From positions 1-64,000 of the forward strand of contig NZ_JAGTWY010000001.1 in the NCBI RefSeq assembly GCF_023657445.1: 64,000 nucleotides of DNA, read 5' to 3'. How positions within the stretch are numbered: position 1 is the first letter of the stretch; the number at the start of each line of letters is the position of its first letter. Source of the DNA: Marinobacter sediminum (GTDB lineage Bacteria > Pseudomonadota > Gammaproteobacteria > Pseudomonadales > Oleiphilaceae). The notes under the pieces are model-generated. The model made no database searches and was not told the DNA's origin. It saw only the letters and a program-made list of their open reading frames with translations. The translations under genes were made by a program, and so were the position numbers. Of the stretch, positions 19,106-28,386 are shown piece by piece.

Positions 19106-20038
19106 ATGACAAAAAATGCCCTCGCAAGAAAGATTACCGGCTTGTTTACTGGCCCCCGAAGGCGCCAGCGTGTCTTTATGGAGGTTCGCCCGGACGGCAT
19201 TGCCTGGGCTGTATCGCCCGCGGAATCCGGGTTGTCTGCCGGATTTGAGGAATGTCTGCCTGCAAAGCGTCATAAGGTCTTGCAGGCTCTCGTGGACAAG
19301 CATGGTTGGTCAGGTGCGGACACTACGCTCGTACTGCCACTGGATCAGTACCAGGTCTTTCAGATGGAACGTCCGGAGGGGATCGATGAGTCCGAGTTGG
19401 GCGATGCGCTTAAGTGGAAACTGAAGGATTTTCTGGATTTCAGCCCTTCCGATTCGGTTTCCGATGTCTTTCCCTTCCCTGAAGATGCGTCTCGTGGTCG
19501 CGGCGCCCTGGTCAATGTTGTTGCCGCACGAAAGTCCTTGGTCAGTGGACTGGTTACGCTGGTGCAGGAAGCCGGCCTGGAGCTGAATCAAATCGATATT
19601 GCAGAGCTGGCCTTGCGTAATTTGGTCAGCCGGCTCGATAAGAAAAATCGCGGTGCGGCACTGGTACATCTCAGGGAGCGCTACGGTCAGATGGTTGTGT
19701 GTCGTGAGGGTACCCTGTATCTGTCACGTCGCCTTGATGTGACTCTGGAGGATCTGCGGGATGCTTCTCGTCAGGAGGGGGCCGTTCAGTCACTGGCGCT
19801 GGAAATGCAACGTTCACTGGATTACTACGAGAGCCAACTTGGCCAGGTCCCGCCGGCAATGATTCACCTGGTTGCCCGGGATAATATTCTGCCGCTGGCG
19901 TCCATGCTGTCCTCTTATGTCGCCGCCGGCGTAGAAACTCTGGACTGGTCGGCGGTTGGCTTTGAGGAGCCTTTGGACAGTCGATGCTTGCCGGCCTGGA
20001 GCGCCAGCCTCTCTGTTCCCGAAGGGGAGCACCAATGA
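19106..20038 (+). CDS. mshI: MSHA biogenesis protein MshI (PilM-like)
   Basis: MshI (310 aa), the PilM-like actin-fold cytoplasmic protein of the mannose-sensitive haemagglutinin (MSHA) type IV pilus. It is expected to bind the N-terminus of the following PilN-like protein. The sequence has an N-terminal basic stretch, then alternating strands typical of the fold (for example DTTLVLPLDQYQVFQMERPE near residues 71–90). First gene of the MSHA operon; it overlaps the next gene by 4 bp. The identification rests on sequence feel and the complete msh gene order that follows. Confidence 0.85.
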   Translation: MTKNALARKITGLFTGPRRRQRVFMEVRPDGIAWAVSPAESGLSAGFEECLPAKRHKVLQALVDKHGWSGADTTLVLPLDQYQVFQMERPEGIDESELGDALKWKLKDFLDFSPSDSVSDVFPFPEDASRGRGALVNVVAARKSLVSGLVTLVQEAGLELNQIDIAELALRNLVSRLDKKNRGAALVHLRERYGQMVVCREGTLYLSRRLDVTLEDLRDASRQEGAVQSLALEMQRSLDYYESQLGQVPPAMIHLVARDNILPLASMLSSYVAAGVETLDWSAVGFEEPLDSRCLPAWSASLSVPEGEHQ

Positions 20039-20640
20039 TTCAGCAGGTCAATCTCTTCACCAAGGAGCTACGCCCACGGAAAGAGAGGCTTCAAGCAGGT
20101 GCCGCCCTGGGTCTCGTTGTACTTGCTTTTCTGGTTCTGGTTGCAGCCTTTGCCATCGTTCGTTATCAGAATAACCATCTTGAAGATCGGGTCGCCTTGC
20201 TGGAACAACAGAATCGCGGTCTGGAGCAGGTCGTCACCCAACTCTCAGAGGCCGTGCGAGTCAGAGAGCCGGAACCTGATGTGCAGGACGCCCTGGAACG
20301 TATTACCGATACCCTCGCTCGCCGACAGCGCTTGCTGGAACGTGTGGAGAGCCTGGTGCTGGATGGCGGCGCCAGTTTTTCGCCCCGCATGGCGGCGCTT
20401 GCAAGGCAGATACCCGAAGACGTCTGGCTGACAGGTATTCGACTGGATGCGCAAAGGGACCGGGTTACCATCGAAGGCAGGGCAAGGTCTGGCGCATTGG
20501 TGCCGGCGTATCTGGAGAACCTGGGTAATGAACCCGTCTTCACTGGCAAGACATTTGGCGCATTCCGGCTTTCAAGGCCTGAAGAAGGCGCCTGGATCGA
20601 GTTCCATGTGGCAACCGAGCGTTCCGGGGAGGGTGGCTGA
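20035..20640 (+). CDS. MSHA biogenesis protein, PilN-like (MshI2)
   Basis: PilN-like inner-membrane protein (201 aa) of the MSHA alignment subcomplex. The N-terminal MIQQVNLFTKELRP resembles the PilN motif that binds PilM. One transmembrane helix follows at about residues 24–43 (LGLVVLAFLVLVAAFAIV), then a coiled coil (about 45–95) and a small periplasmic domain. I start at 20035, overlapping the mshI stop; the frame is open earlier only inside mshI. It is often named MshI2. Confidence 0.85.
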   Translation: MIQQVNLFTKELRPRKERLQAGAALGLVVLAFLVLVAAFAIVRYQNNHLEDRVALLEQQNRGLEQVVTQLSEAVRVREPEPDVQDALERITDTLARRQRLLERVESLVLDGGASFSPRMAALARQIPEDVWLTGIRLDAQRDRVTIEGRARSGALVPAYLENLGNEPVFTGKTFGAFRLSRPEEGAWIEFHVATERSGEGG

Positions 20641-21332
20641 TGGCAACGTCCTGGCGTGAACCTCTGAACCGGGGCGCGACCTGGTTTAATGAGCGGCCAA
20701 TTCGGGAACGCGTACTGATTACAGCAACCGTGTTGGTTCTGTTTGCGTTTTTGGGGTGGGAGCTGGGTATCGCCCCGGCACAGGAAACGCAGCAGCGCCT
20801 TGAAAATCGACAGCAAACTTTGTCCGACAGCCGGAATAGTCTGCTGGCTCAGCAAGAAAGCCTGAACCAGCAATTGGCCACGGACCCTTCTAGGGTACTT
20901 CGCGACCAGTTGAAGGCGCGGCAGGCGCGGCTTGACCGGCTCAATCGTCAGATTGCCGAGACCACAGGACAATTGATCGCCCCGAAGGCCATGGTTTCGC
21001 TGCTAAGAGAGATGCTCGCAGCCCAGAAATCCTTAAAACTTCAGGCCATGGAATTGAAAACACCAACGCCGGTCTTTGCACCTGCGTCAGGTTCACCCGG
21101 CACTGAGTCAACCGGGCAGCAAACTGACGACCCGTTACTGTATGCCCACGATGTTGAGCTAAAGATTGAGGGAAGCTATCTGGAGGTGCTCTCCTACCTG
21201 GAACATCTGGAAACCCTGGATGAGCGTCTGGGATGGGTGGTGCTGGAATACGATGCCGAAAACTGGCCGAGGGGCGAAGCCGTTATACAGGTGCGAACCC
21301 TGAGCCTGGAACCTGCCTGGCTGGGAGTGTGA
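20640..21332 (+). CDS. mshJ: MSHA biogenesis protein MshJ (PilO-like)
   Basis: PilO/MshJ-like bitopic inner-membrane protein (230 aa). A transmembrane helix lies at about residues 26–45, followed by a long coiled coil (about 46–105) rich in Gln, Arg and Leu and a periplasmic ferredoxin-like domain. With the PilN-like protein it should form the heterodimer linking the motor to the secretin. Its ATG shares one base with the preceding stop. Confidence 0.85.
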   Translation: MATSWREPLNRGATWFNERPIRERVLITATVLVLFAFLGWELGIAPAQETQQRLENRQQTLSDSRNSLLAQQESLNQQLATDPSRVLRDQLKARQARLDRLNRQIAETTGQLIAPKAMVSLLREMLAAQKSLKLQAMELKTPTPVFAPASGSPGTESTGQQTDDPLLYAHDVELKIEGSYLEVLSYLEHLETLDERLGWVVLEYDAENWPRGEAVIQVRTLSLEPAWLGV

Positions 21333-21333
21333 G

Positions 21334-21681
21334 GTGAACAGACTGATGAGGGTAAAATCAGGTTTCCTCGCCCTGACACTGGTCGGGCTTTCATCGGTGT
21401 TTGTGTCTCAGGCCTTTGCGCTCCAGGACCCCACCAGACCGCCCGGATTCGGTGACGCCCCGGTCAAAGCAATACCCAAGACCAGCCTTTCCCTTGAGTC
21501 GATTCTGGTCGGGAGCAAACGGCGGGTGGCGGTGATCAACGGCGAGCCACGAGCTGAAGGGCAGGTGTTTGATGGAATCCGGGTTCGCCGGATATACCGT
21601 AACCGTGTAGAGGTTGTGGACTATGGCCGTGTGCGGGTGTTGTATCTGGACAGGCTTCCGCAGGTGCGGGGAACCCAATGA
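21334..21681 (+). CDS. mshK: MSHA biogenesis protein MshK (PilP-like)
   Basis: MshK (115 aa), a small PilP-like periplasmic protein predicted to contact the secretin MshL. The N-terminus is a signal peptide (SGFLALTLVGLSSVFVSQAFA). The mature part starts with LQDPTRPPGF and has the GSKRRVAVINGE and RGTQ elements of the family. The GTG at 21334 is used here. An ATG at 21346, preceded by GAGGTG, would give 111 aa and is equally likely. Confidence 0.8.
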   Translation: MNRLMRVKSGFLALTLVGLSSVFVSQAFALQDPTRPPGFGDAPVKAIPKTSLSLESILVGSKRRVAVINGEPRAEGQVFDGIRVRRIYRNRVEVVDYGRVRVLYLDRLPQVRGTQ

Positions 21682-23402
21682 CAAACAAACAGGCAACCAT
21701 GATAACGATGAAACGACTGGGTGCGCTGCTGATGGCGGCTGTACTGACGGCGTGCAGCAATAATCCGCTCATGCGGACATCCACGGCGACATCCACGGAT
21801 GCTGCTGATGCCATCGAAAACGCCATGGTGGAGGCGGAACAGCAGTCTTCGCCGAAAGAGAGTCCGGCGCCGGAATCCGCGGCCGTGCCTGCGGACGTGA
21901 GCGCCGCACTTTTGCCCCCACTTACCGGCGGGACGGATCTTGAGGAGCGCTTTGATGTTAACGCCAGTGGCATCGCTGCGCGCAGCTTCTTTGAAGCCCT
22001 CGTTGAGGGCACCCGCTACAACGTGGTTATTCATCCCGATGTAACGGCGAGTATTGATTTGCGCCTGCGTGATGTCACCGTTCCGGAGGTCATGGATATT
22101 GCCACTGACCTCTATGGTCTCGATATTCAGCGTAATGGCCGCCTGTTCCGGGTGAATGCCGATCGTGTCCGGACCAGAATGTTCCCGATTGATTATCTTA
22201 ACTTCAAGCGTAAGGGTGGTTCGGAAACCCGGGTCAGCTCCGGTCAGGTGACCAGTTCCCGAAGCAACGGCAGTGTGTCGAATAACTCTGATAACGGCAG
22301 CAATGAAACCCGAAATGTTGCGGGGACTACGATTTCCACGGAGACCGAATCCAATTTCTGGTCGGATATTCGCCAGGCACTGAACATGATTATCGGAAAT
22401 GACGGGAATCGCCAGGTTGTCGTGAACGCCGGAGCCGGACTCGTAATGGTGAGTGCCGGGACAGATGAGTTAAGACTCGTGGAAGAGTATTTGCGCCGGA
22501 CCCAGCTGATCATGCAGCGCCAGGTTATCCTGGAGGCGAAGATACTCGAGATCGGATTGAATGAGAGCTATCAGCAGGGAATAAACTGGTCTGATTTACA
22601 GAGCGCATCTTCGATCGCGGCGAGTGATGGTCTGCCGGCAGATTTCACCGCGCAGTCACTCGCTGGCCAGGCAATTCAGACGTCTGATATCGGCGGGCTT
22701 TTCTCTGCAACCTTCCGGGAGGGGAGTTTTACGGCGCTCATTCAGTTGTTGGGGAATCAGGGTAACGTACAGATCCTTTCCAGCCCGCGAATTTCCACGG
22801 TGAATAATCAGAAGGCGGTGATCAAGGTTGGCACGGATGAGTTCTTCGTGACGGATATTGATTTCGATAATAACAATTCCGCGGTTACTGCGACCGACAG
22901 CACGTCCACATCGGTTGAACTGACGCCTTTCTTCTCCGGCATTTCCCTGGATGTTACGCCCCAGATTTCGGAGAACGGCAGTATCACGCTTCACGTCCAC
23001 CCTGCGGTGAGTGAGGTCAGTGATCAGGAGAAAATCATCACCATTGGCGAACAGGACGTCACCCTACCACTGGCGAGTAGCACCGTGCGGGAGACAGACA
23101 GTGTAATCAGGGCTGAGAGTGGTCAGATTGTCGTAATTGGTGGCCTGATACAGAACACCAGTGAAGACGACAACTCCGCAGTGCCATTCTTTAGCGACAT
23201 CCCGGTGGTGGGGGAGCTGTTCAAACAGCGCAAGTTCGAGTCCCGCAAGAGTGAGCTGGTTATCCTGTTGCGTCCGGTTGTAGCTGCGCCAGCCCAGATG
23301 AACGCCGATGTTGCGGCAAGCCGGGAGCGGATGAATGTCCTCCGGGAGTTGCTGGAATCCTCAGAGTCCGTGAAACCCCAATCGGAGAAAGCCCGTCGCT
23401 AG
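21678..23402 (+). CDS. mshL: MSHA pilus outer-membrane secretin MshL
   Basis: MshL (574 aa), the secretin that forms the outer-membrane pore for the MSHA pilus. It has a lipoprotein signal with lipobox LTAC near residue 31, an STN-like N-domain (about 90–165), a low-complexity Ser/Asn/Gly loop (about 180–215), and the secretin domain (about 270–555) with VILEAKILEIGLNESYQQGI and ESGQIVVIGGLIQN. Its ATG overlaps the mshK stop by 4 bp. Confidence 0.93.
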   Translation: MTNKQATMITMKRLGALLMAAVLTACSNNPLMRTSTATSTDAADAIENAMVEAEQQSSPKESPAPESAAVPADVSAALLPPLTGGTDLEERFDVNASGIAARSFFEALVEGTRYNVVIHPDVTASIDLRLRDVTVPEVMDIATDLYGLDIQRNGRLFRVNADRVRTRMFPIDYLNFKRKGGSETRVSSGQVTSSRSNGSVSNNSDNGSNETRNVAGTTISTETESNFWSDIRQALNMIIGNDGNRQVVVNAGAGLVMVSAGTDELRLVEEYLRRTQLIMQRQVILEAKILEIGLNESYQQGINWSDLQSASSIAASDGLPADFTAQSLAGQAIQTSDIGGLFSATFREGSFTALIQLLGNQGNVQILSSPRISTVNNQKAVIKVGTDEFFVTDIDFDNNNSAVTATDSTSTSVELTPFFSGISLDVTPQISENGSITLHVHPAVSEVSDQEKIITIGEQDVTLPLASSTVRETDSVIRAESGQIVVIGGLIQNTSEDDNSAVPFFSDIPVVGELFKQRKFESRKSELVILLRPVVAAPAQMNADVAASRERMNVLRELLESSESVKPQSEKARR

Positions 23403-23403
23403 C

Positions 23404-24243
23404 ATGTACGAATCCCACTTCGGACTGCAGGAAGCACCGTTCGCATTGACGCCGAATACCCGCTATTTCCTGCGGGCGCCCAGCCATAGCGATGCGCTGG
23501 AGCTGCTGCTGGTTGCCTTGAGTGAGCGTGAGGGCTTCATCAAGATTACCGGGGAGGTCGGCACCGGGAAAACCCTGTTGTGTCGACTGCTGCTCAACGA
23601 ACTTGAGCAAAAAGCGTACACCGCCTACATCCCGAATCCGCACCTGAACCCGGATACCCTTTACGAAGCGGTGGCGGAGGAACTTGGTGTGGATGTGTCC
23701 CGTTGCGCCAATACCCATCAGATTCTCAAGGCTCTTAATGAGCGGTTGATTGCACTGGCCATGGACCAGCGGCAGGTGGTCCTGGTGATTGATGAAGCCC
23801 AGGCCATGCCGGAAGAAACCATTGAGGCCCTGCGCCTGCTCACGAATCTCGAGACTGAGAGCGTGCGCCTGCTGCAGATCGTATTGTTTGGTCAACCGGA
23901 GCTGGATGCGCTTTTGCAGAAAGACAGTCTGCGCCAGTTGCGCCAACGCGTTACCTTTCACTACCGCCTCGAACCTCTCGACAAGACGTCTGTTGCCCAA
24001 TACCTCAGGCATCGACTGGCCCAGGCCGGCTACAACGGAGGTGATCTGTTTTCGCCCGGAGCACTTCGGTTGATTACCCGGTCATCAGGCGGCATTCCGC
24101 GACTCGTCAACATCCTCTCGCACAAAGCCATGCTTTCCGCCTGGGGCACGGGGGAGCGACTGATCACCCGGCACCATGTGATGCAGGCCGTTCGCGATAC
24201 CGAAAGTGCCCGGTCTCCGGGGCTGCTGGCGAGGTGGCTATGA
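23404..24243 (+). CDS. mshM: MSHA biogenesis ATPase MshM (ExeA-like AAA)
   Basis: MshM (279 aa), an ExeA/GspA-type AAA ATPase without the C-terminal peptidoglycan-binding domain of ExeA. The N-terminus MYESHFGLQEAPFALTPNTR is characteristic. Walker A is GEVGTGKTLLCRLL near residue 47; Walker B is VVLVIDEAQAMPEE near 126. It may help insert or position the secretin. It starts 1 bp after mshL ends and overlaps mshN by 4 bp. Confidence 0.9.
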   Translation: MYESHFGLQEAPFALTPNTRYFLRAPSHSDALELLLVALSEREGFIKITGEVGTGKTLLCRLLLNELEQKAYTAYIPNPHLNPDTLYEAVAEELGVDVSRCANTHQILKALNERLIALAMDQRQVVLVIDEAQAMPEETIEALRLLTNLETESVRLLQIVLFGQPELDALLQKDSLRQLRQRVTFHYRLEPLDKTSVAQYLRHRLAQAGYNGGDLFSPGALRLITRSSGGIPRLVNILSHKAMLSAWGTGERLITRHHVMQAVRDTESARSPGLLARWL

Positions 24244-25388
24244 GCCTGCTGAACGACGCCCTTCGCGCGGCAGAGCAGCGCCAGAACCGGCCAGAGGTGG
24301 CAGCGGCTTACACTGGGCAGGCCCGGACGCCCCAGAGACGGCGGCGCTGGCTGGCTCCGGTGTTGTTCGTGCTCATCGCCATGCTTGTGGCCGTGGTCTT
24401 CTATGGCTTTTTGACCCGTGGCAATAGCGGGGCATCCGTTGTCTCGGATAAGGCTCCTGAGGATGTCGCTGCCAGCGTTTCTGAGGTCTTACAAACAGTT
24501 TCCGGGTCCGCGTCAGAAGCGTCGGCTGAACCGGCTGAAGTGCCGCTGGCCTCGGCTCCATCCGAGCCTGAACCGGACGTTGTCGCCTCGGCAGAGAAAC
24601 AGGCAATGGCGCCCGAACAAGCTGTAAAGGTGGTCGAATTGATGGAGCCTGAGCCTGTTCCGGCCGAGCAGACACAGGAGCTTGCTGAGGTGTCTGCGCA
24701 ACCAGCACAAGTGGATACCGATACCGTGAAGGCTGCAGCGGAAGAGCAAGTGCGCGAGGCGCCATCGGCCGGCTCGCAACCTCCGACTAGCAATCCGGCG
24801 ATTAAGCAGGTACGGGAAACACCGGAAGCGGTAGACCTGAGAGTCAGCCGGCAGTTGGCGACCCTGCTGCGCGCGGGTGACTCCGGTACCGGTGAGCAGA
24901 TGTTGGGTAAGCTGGCCGAAGAACAAACCGCACCCTTAAGTCGGGAAGTCTTTGCCAGGGCCATGCTCGTTCAGGACATGCCGGAGCGGGCCTTGCGCTG
25001 GCTGTCCGATGCGGAAGCTCAAAGCTATCCGGCGCTGAGATTGCTCAGAGCCAGGGCGCTACTGTCAACCGGGGACCTGGACGGGGCCGTGGCCACGCTG
25101 TTGACGGAAGTTCCGCCGGTCGAAACCCATATTGAGTATCGGGTGACCCTGGCGACTCTGCTGCAACAGTACGGGCAGAGCCTCGAGTCGGCCAGACACT
25201 GGTCTGCGTTGATCGCCGTGGATGACAGCCGTGCTGCGTGGTGGGTCGGGCTGGCGATTGCGTTGGAGGCCCGGGGTGAGCTTGGCGGGGCCATAAGGGC
25301 CTATGGCCAGGCGGCACAATTGCCGGGGTTGTCGCCCTCGCTGTCGGATTATGTTCGTCAACGTTTGAACAAGCTGCAGGCAGGATAG
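24240..25388 (+). CDS. mshN: MSHA biogenesis protein MshN (TPR)
   Basis: MshN (382 aa). The N-terminal MSLLNDALRAAEQRQ motif is shared with GspB-like and MshN proteins and lies in the cytoplasm. One transmembrane helix follows at about residues 39–58, then a long Pro/Glu/Ala/Val-rich linker to about 185, and a C-terminal TPR region (about 200–380). I choose the ATG at 24240 behind GAGGTGG; a GTG at 24234 is in frame. It is probably a periplasmic scaffold in the secretin complex. Confidence 0.88.
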   Translation: MSLLNDALRAAEQRQNRPEVAAAYTGQARTPQRRRRWLAPVLFVLIAMLVAVVFYGFLTRGNSGASVVSDKAPEDVAASVSEVLQTVSGSASEASAEPAEVPLASAPSEPEPDVVASAEKQAMAPEQAVKVVELMEPEPVPAEQTQELAEVSAQPAQVDTDTVKAAAEEQVREAPSAGSQPPTSNPAIKQVRETPEAVDLRVSRQLATLLRAGDSGTGEQMLGKLAEEQTAPLSREVFARAMLVQDMPERALRWLSDAEAQSYPALRLLRARALLSTGDLDGAVATLLTEVPPVETHIEYRVTLATLLQQYGQSLESARHWSALIAVDDSRAAWWVGLAIALEARGELGGAIRAYGQAAQLPGLSPSLSDYVRQRLNKLQAG

Positions 25389-25390
25389 GG

Positions 25391-27157
25391 ATGACGGAGC
25401 CGAAGAAAAAAGTCCGTTTAGGCGATCTGCTGGTTCAGAGCGATGTTATCACTGAGCAGCAGTTGATGACCGCGCTGCGGGAACAGAAAAGCACCGGGCG
25501 CAAACTGGGTAAGACTCTTACCGATCTGGGCTATGTGGATGAAGATAATCTCCTTAACATCCTGTCCAGGCAGCTTGAGGTACCGTTCGTTCAGCTCCGG
25601 CATTACCAGTTCAATAACGATCTTGTAAAGAAACTGCCGGAAGCCATGGCGCGCCGGTTCCGCAGCATTGTGCTGGCGGAGCAGGGTGGCGAGTTACTGG
25701 TCGGCATGGCTGACCCACTGGATATTTTCGCGTACGACGAGCTTGTCCGGATCCTCAAGCAACCGATCAAGCAAGCCGTGGTTCGGGAAAGTGAGCTGCT
25801 CAGCACGCTCGACCTGGTGTATCGCCGTACTGATGAGATTGCATCGCTCGCTGAAGAGCTGGAAGACGAACTGGGTGACGATGCCTTTGACCTTGCCGAT
25901 CTCTCGGCTGAGTCCGAGAGTGCCGAAGCGCCGGTGGTCAAGCTGCTGCAAACCCTGTTTGAAGACGCTTTGCAGGCGCGAAGCTCAGACATTCATATTG
26001 AACCGGACGAGACCGTTGTCCGCATCCGTCAGCGGGTGGACGGTGTCCTGCAAGAGCAGGTAATGAAGGAAAAGCGGGTGAATGCCGCGCTGGTCCTGCG
26101 TCTGAAACTGATGGCTGGGCTCAATATTTCCGAGAAGCGGTTGCCCCAGGACGGTCGCTTTAACGTGCGGGTGAAAGGGCGCAGTATCGACGTGCGGGTG
26201 TCCACCATGCCGGTTCAGTACGGAGAATCGGTGGTTATGCGTTTGCTGGATCAAAGCCAGGGAATGCTGAACCTGGATGGCACCGGGATGCCGCCTCAGC
26301 TGCTCGATCATTTCCGAAGGATGATCAAAAAGCCCCATGGCATGATTCTGGTAACCGGGCCAACGGGTAGCGGTAAGACGACCACCCTTTACGGGGCACT
26401 AACCGAACTGAATCGCCCGGAAGTGAAAATCATTACCGCCGAAGACCCGGTGGAATACCGTCTGCCCCGGATTACCCAGGTGCAGGTGAATCCGAAAATC
26501 GGGTTGGAATTTGCCGGCGTATTGCGCTCGGCGTTGCGTCAGGACCCGGACGTGATTCTGGTCGGGGAAATGCGGGACCGGGAAACCGTCGAAATTGGCC
26601 TTCGCGCGGCCATGACCGGTCACCTCGTGCTCTCTACCCTGCACACGAACGATTCCATAAGCAGCGCCATGCGGCTAATTGATATGGGAGCAGAGCCGTT
26701 CCTTGTGGCCAGTTCCCTGCTTGGTGTTGTGGCTCAGCGGCTGGTTCGACGGGTGTGTGAGAACTGTTCAGAGGCGTATCAGCCAACAGATCAGGAGCGC
26801 GTTTGGCTAGAGAACTTTGACCTGGACCCTCTGGATATCGAAGCGGGCTTTGTGCACGGGCGCGGTTGTTACCAGTGCAGCAACACCGGCTACAAGGGCC
26901 GGATTGGTGTGTACGAGTTGCTGGAGATGAACGAGAGCATGCTGGATGCCCTGCGCCGCCAGGATGTTTCAGGCTTTACGAGGGCGGCACGCAAGGGCGA
27001 GCTTTATCGTCCGCTTGGCCGTTGCGCCATGGATTATGCGTTGCGGGGTATAACAACCCTGGAAGAAGTTGCACGAGTCGCCGCCACGTCAGAAGGGGAG
27101 TTTTCGCCGGAAGATGAGATCCCGGTTCCTGATGAGCCTATTGGAGGTCCTGCCTGA
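25391..27157 (+). CDS. mshE: MSHA pilus extension ATPase MshE (c-di-GMP-binding type)
   Basis: MshE (588 aa), a GspE/PilB-family hexameric ATPase that powers MSHA extension. The N-terminus has two tandem MshEN-type motifs starting at R9-L10-G11 and K38-L39-G40, each ending in Gln (Q32, Q61). In Vibrio MshE this module binds cyclic di-GMP. The usual glycine of the first motif is Asp18 here. Walker A (GPTGSGKTTTLYGAL) is near residue 323, followed by Walker B (DPDVILVGEMRD) and a CxxC…CxxC zinc site (VCENC, CYQC). Confidence 0.94.
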   Translation: MTEPKKKVRLGDLLVQSDVITEQQLMTALREQKSTGRKLGKTLTDLGYVDEDNLLNILSRQLEVPFVQLRHYQFNNDLVKKLPEAMARRFRSIVLAEQGGELLVGMADPLDIFAYDELVRILKQPIKQAVVRESELLSTLDLVYRRTDEIASLAEELEDELGDDAFDLADLSAESESAEAPVVKLLQTLFEDALQARSSDIHIEPDETVVRIRQRVDGVLQEQVMKEKRVNAALVLRLKLMAGLNISEKRLPQDGRFNVRVKGRSIDVRVSTMPVQYGESVVMRLLDQSQGMLNLDGTGMPPQLLDHFRRMIKKPHGMILVTGPTGSGKTTTLYGALTELNRPEVKIITAEDPVEYRLPRITQVQVNPKIGLEFAGVLRSALRQDPDVILVGEMRDRETVEIGLRAAMTGHLVLSTLHTNDSISSAMRLIDMGAEPFLVASSLLGVVAQRLVRRVCENCSEAYQPTDQERVWLENFDLDPLDIEAGFVHGRGCYQCSNTGYKGRIGVYELLEMNESMLDALRRQDVSGFTRAARKGELYRPLGRCAMDYALRGITTLEEVARVAATSEGEFSPEDEIPVPDEPIGGPA

Positions 27158-28386
27158 TGCAGTTCAGCTACCGGGGCAAGGACAGTCGCGGCACCGTGCA
27201 GCAGGGCTCCCTTGTGGCTGCCAGTGCTGACGCTGCCGCGTCTGAACTGATGCGCCGGGGCATCACCCCGCTTATGATCCGCGAGCAGGAACAACAGGCA
27301 TCTATCATTGATCGGTTGAATAGTCTTTCACTGTTCCGGAAGAAGGTGACGCTGGATGAACTGATTGTTTTCTGTCGGCAAATGTATGCGCTCACCAAGG
27401 CGGGCATCCCCTTGATCCGCACCATGCGCGGGCTGGCAGAGACTTCGCGCTCTCCGGTTTTGGCGGAGGTACTGGAGGATGTGACTTCCAGGCTGGAGGG
27501 TGGCACCACTATGGCGACTGCCATGCAGGCCCATCCGAAAGTCTTCTCTGAACTGTTTATCGCCATGATCCATGTGGGTGAAAACACCGGGATGCTGGAC
27601 GATGCCTTCAAACGTTTGTCGGAAATTCTGGAACTGGAGCGGGATACCAAACGTCGCCTGACGCAGGCCATGCGCTATCCGACCTTCGTGATGGTCGCGC
27701 TGCTGGCGGCGTTGATGGTGGTGAACTTCCTGGTGATTCCGAAGTTTGCCGCCGTGTTTAACAAACTAGGGGCGGATCTGCCCTTTCTGACCCAGGTTCT
27801 GGTAGGCACCTCCAATTTCCTCCTGGGCTATTGGTATGTGGTGCTGTTTGCGGTGGCCGCAGTTGGCCTGTTGATACGTCAATGGAAGCAGACGGAGCAG
27901 GGGGCCTTAACCTGGGACAGATACAAGCTGCGCATTCCGATCATCGGGCCACTGCTGGAACTGATTACACTGAGCCGTTTTGCGCGCAATTTTGCGACGA
28001 TGCTGGGCGCAGGTATGCCGGTAACACAGGCGCTGACGGTGGTAGCCGATGCCACGGATAATGCCTGGATCTGCAGGCATATCAAGGAAATGCGAGTCGG
28101 CATCGAACGCGGTGAGAGTCTGCTTCGTACCGCTCGCCAGAGTGAGATGTTTACCCCCTTGATTCTGCAGATGATTGCCGTTGGGGAAGAGACCGGTTCG
28201 GTGGATGACATGCTGAACAATGTGGCGGATTTCTATGACGAGGATGTGGATTACGGACTGAAACGACTGGCGGAGTCCATTGAGCCGATCCTCATCGTTG
28301 CCATGGGTGTGCTGGTACTGATTCTTGCACTGGGCGTATTTCTGCCGATCTGGGATCTGGGGGCAGCGGCCATGGGGAGGGGCTGA
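27157..28386 (+). CDS. mshG: MSHA inner-membrane platform protein MshG
   Basis: MshG (409 aa), the GspF/PilC-type polytopic platform protein. Two T2SSF domains are visible (about residues 70–195 and 275–395), with transmembrane helices near 170–195, 220–240 and 375–400. The conserved segments GMLDDAFKRLSEILELERD and GSVDDMLNNVADFYDEDVD mark each domain. It overlaps the mshE stop by one base. Confidence 0.94.
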   Translation: MQFSYRGKDSRGTVQQGSLVAASADAAASELMRRGITPLMIREQEQQASIIDRLNSLSLFRKKVTLDELIVFCRQMYALTKAGIPLIRTMRGLAETSRSPVLAEVLEDVTSRLEGGTTMATAMQAHPKVFSELFIAMIHVGENTGMLDDAFKRLSEILELERDTKRRLTQAMRYPTFVMVALLAALMVVNFLVIPKFAAVFNKLGADLPFLTQVLVGTSNFLLGYWYVVLFAVAAVGLLIRQWKQTEQGALTWDRYKLRIPIIGPLLELITLSRFARNFATMLGAGMPVTQALTVVADATDNAWICRHIKEMRVGIERGESLLRTARQSEMFTPLILQMIAVGEETGSVDDMLNNVADFYDEDVDYGLKRLAESIEPILIVAMGVLVLILALGVFLPIWDLGAAAMGRG

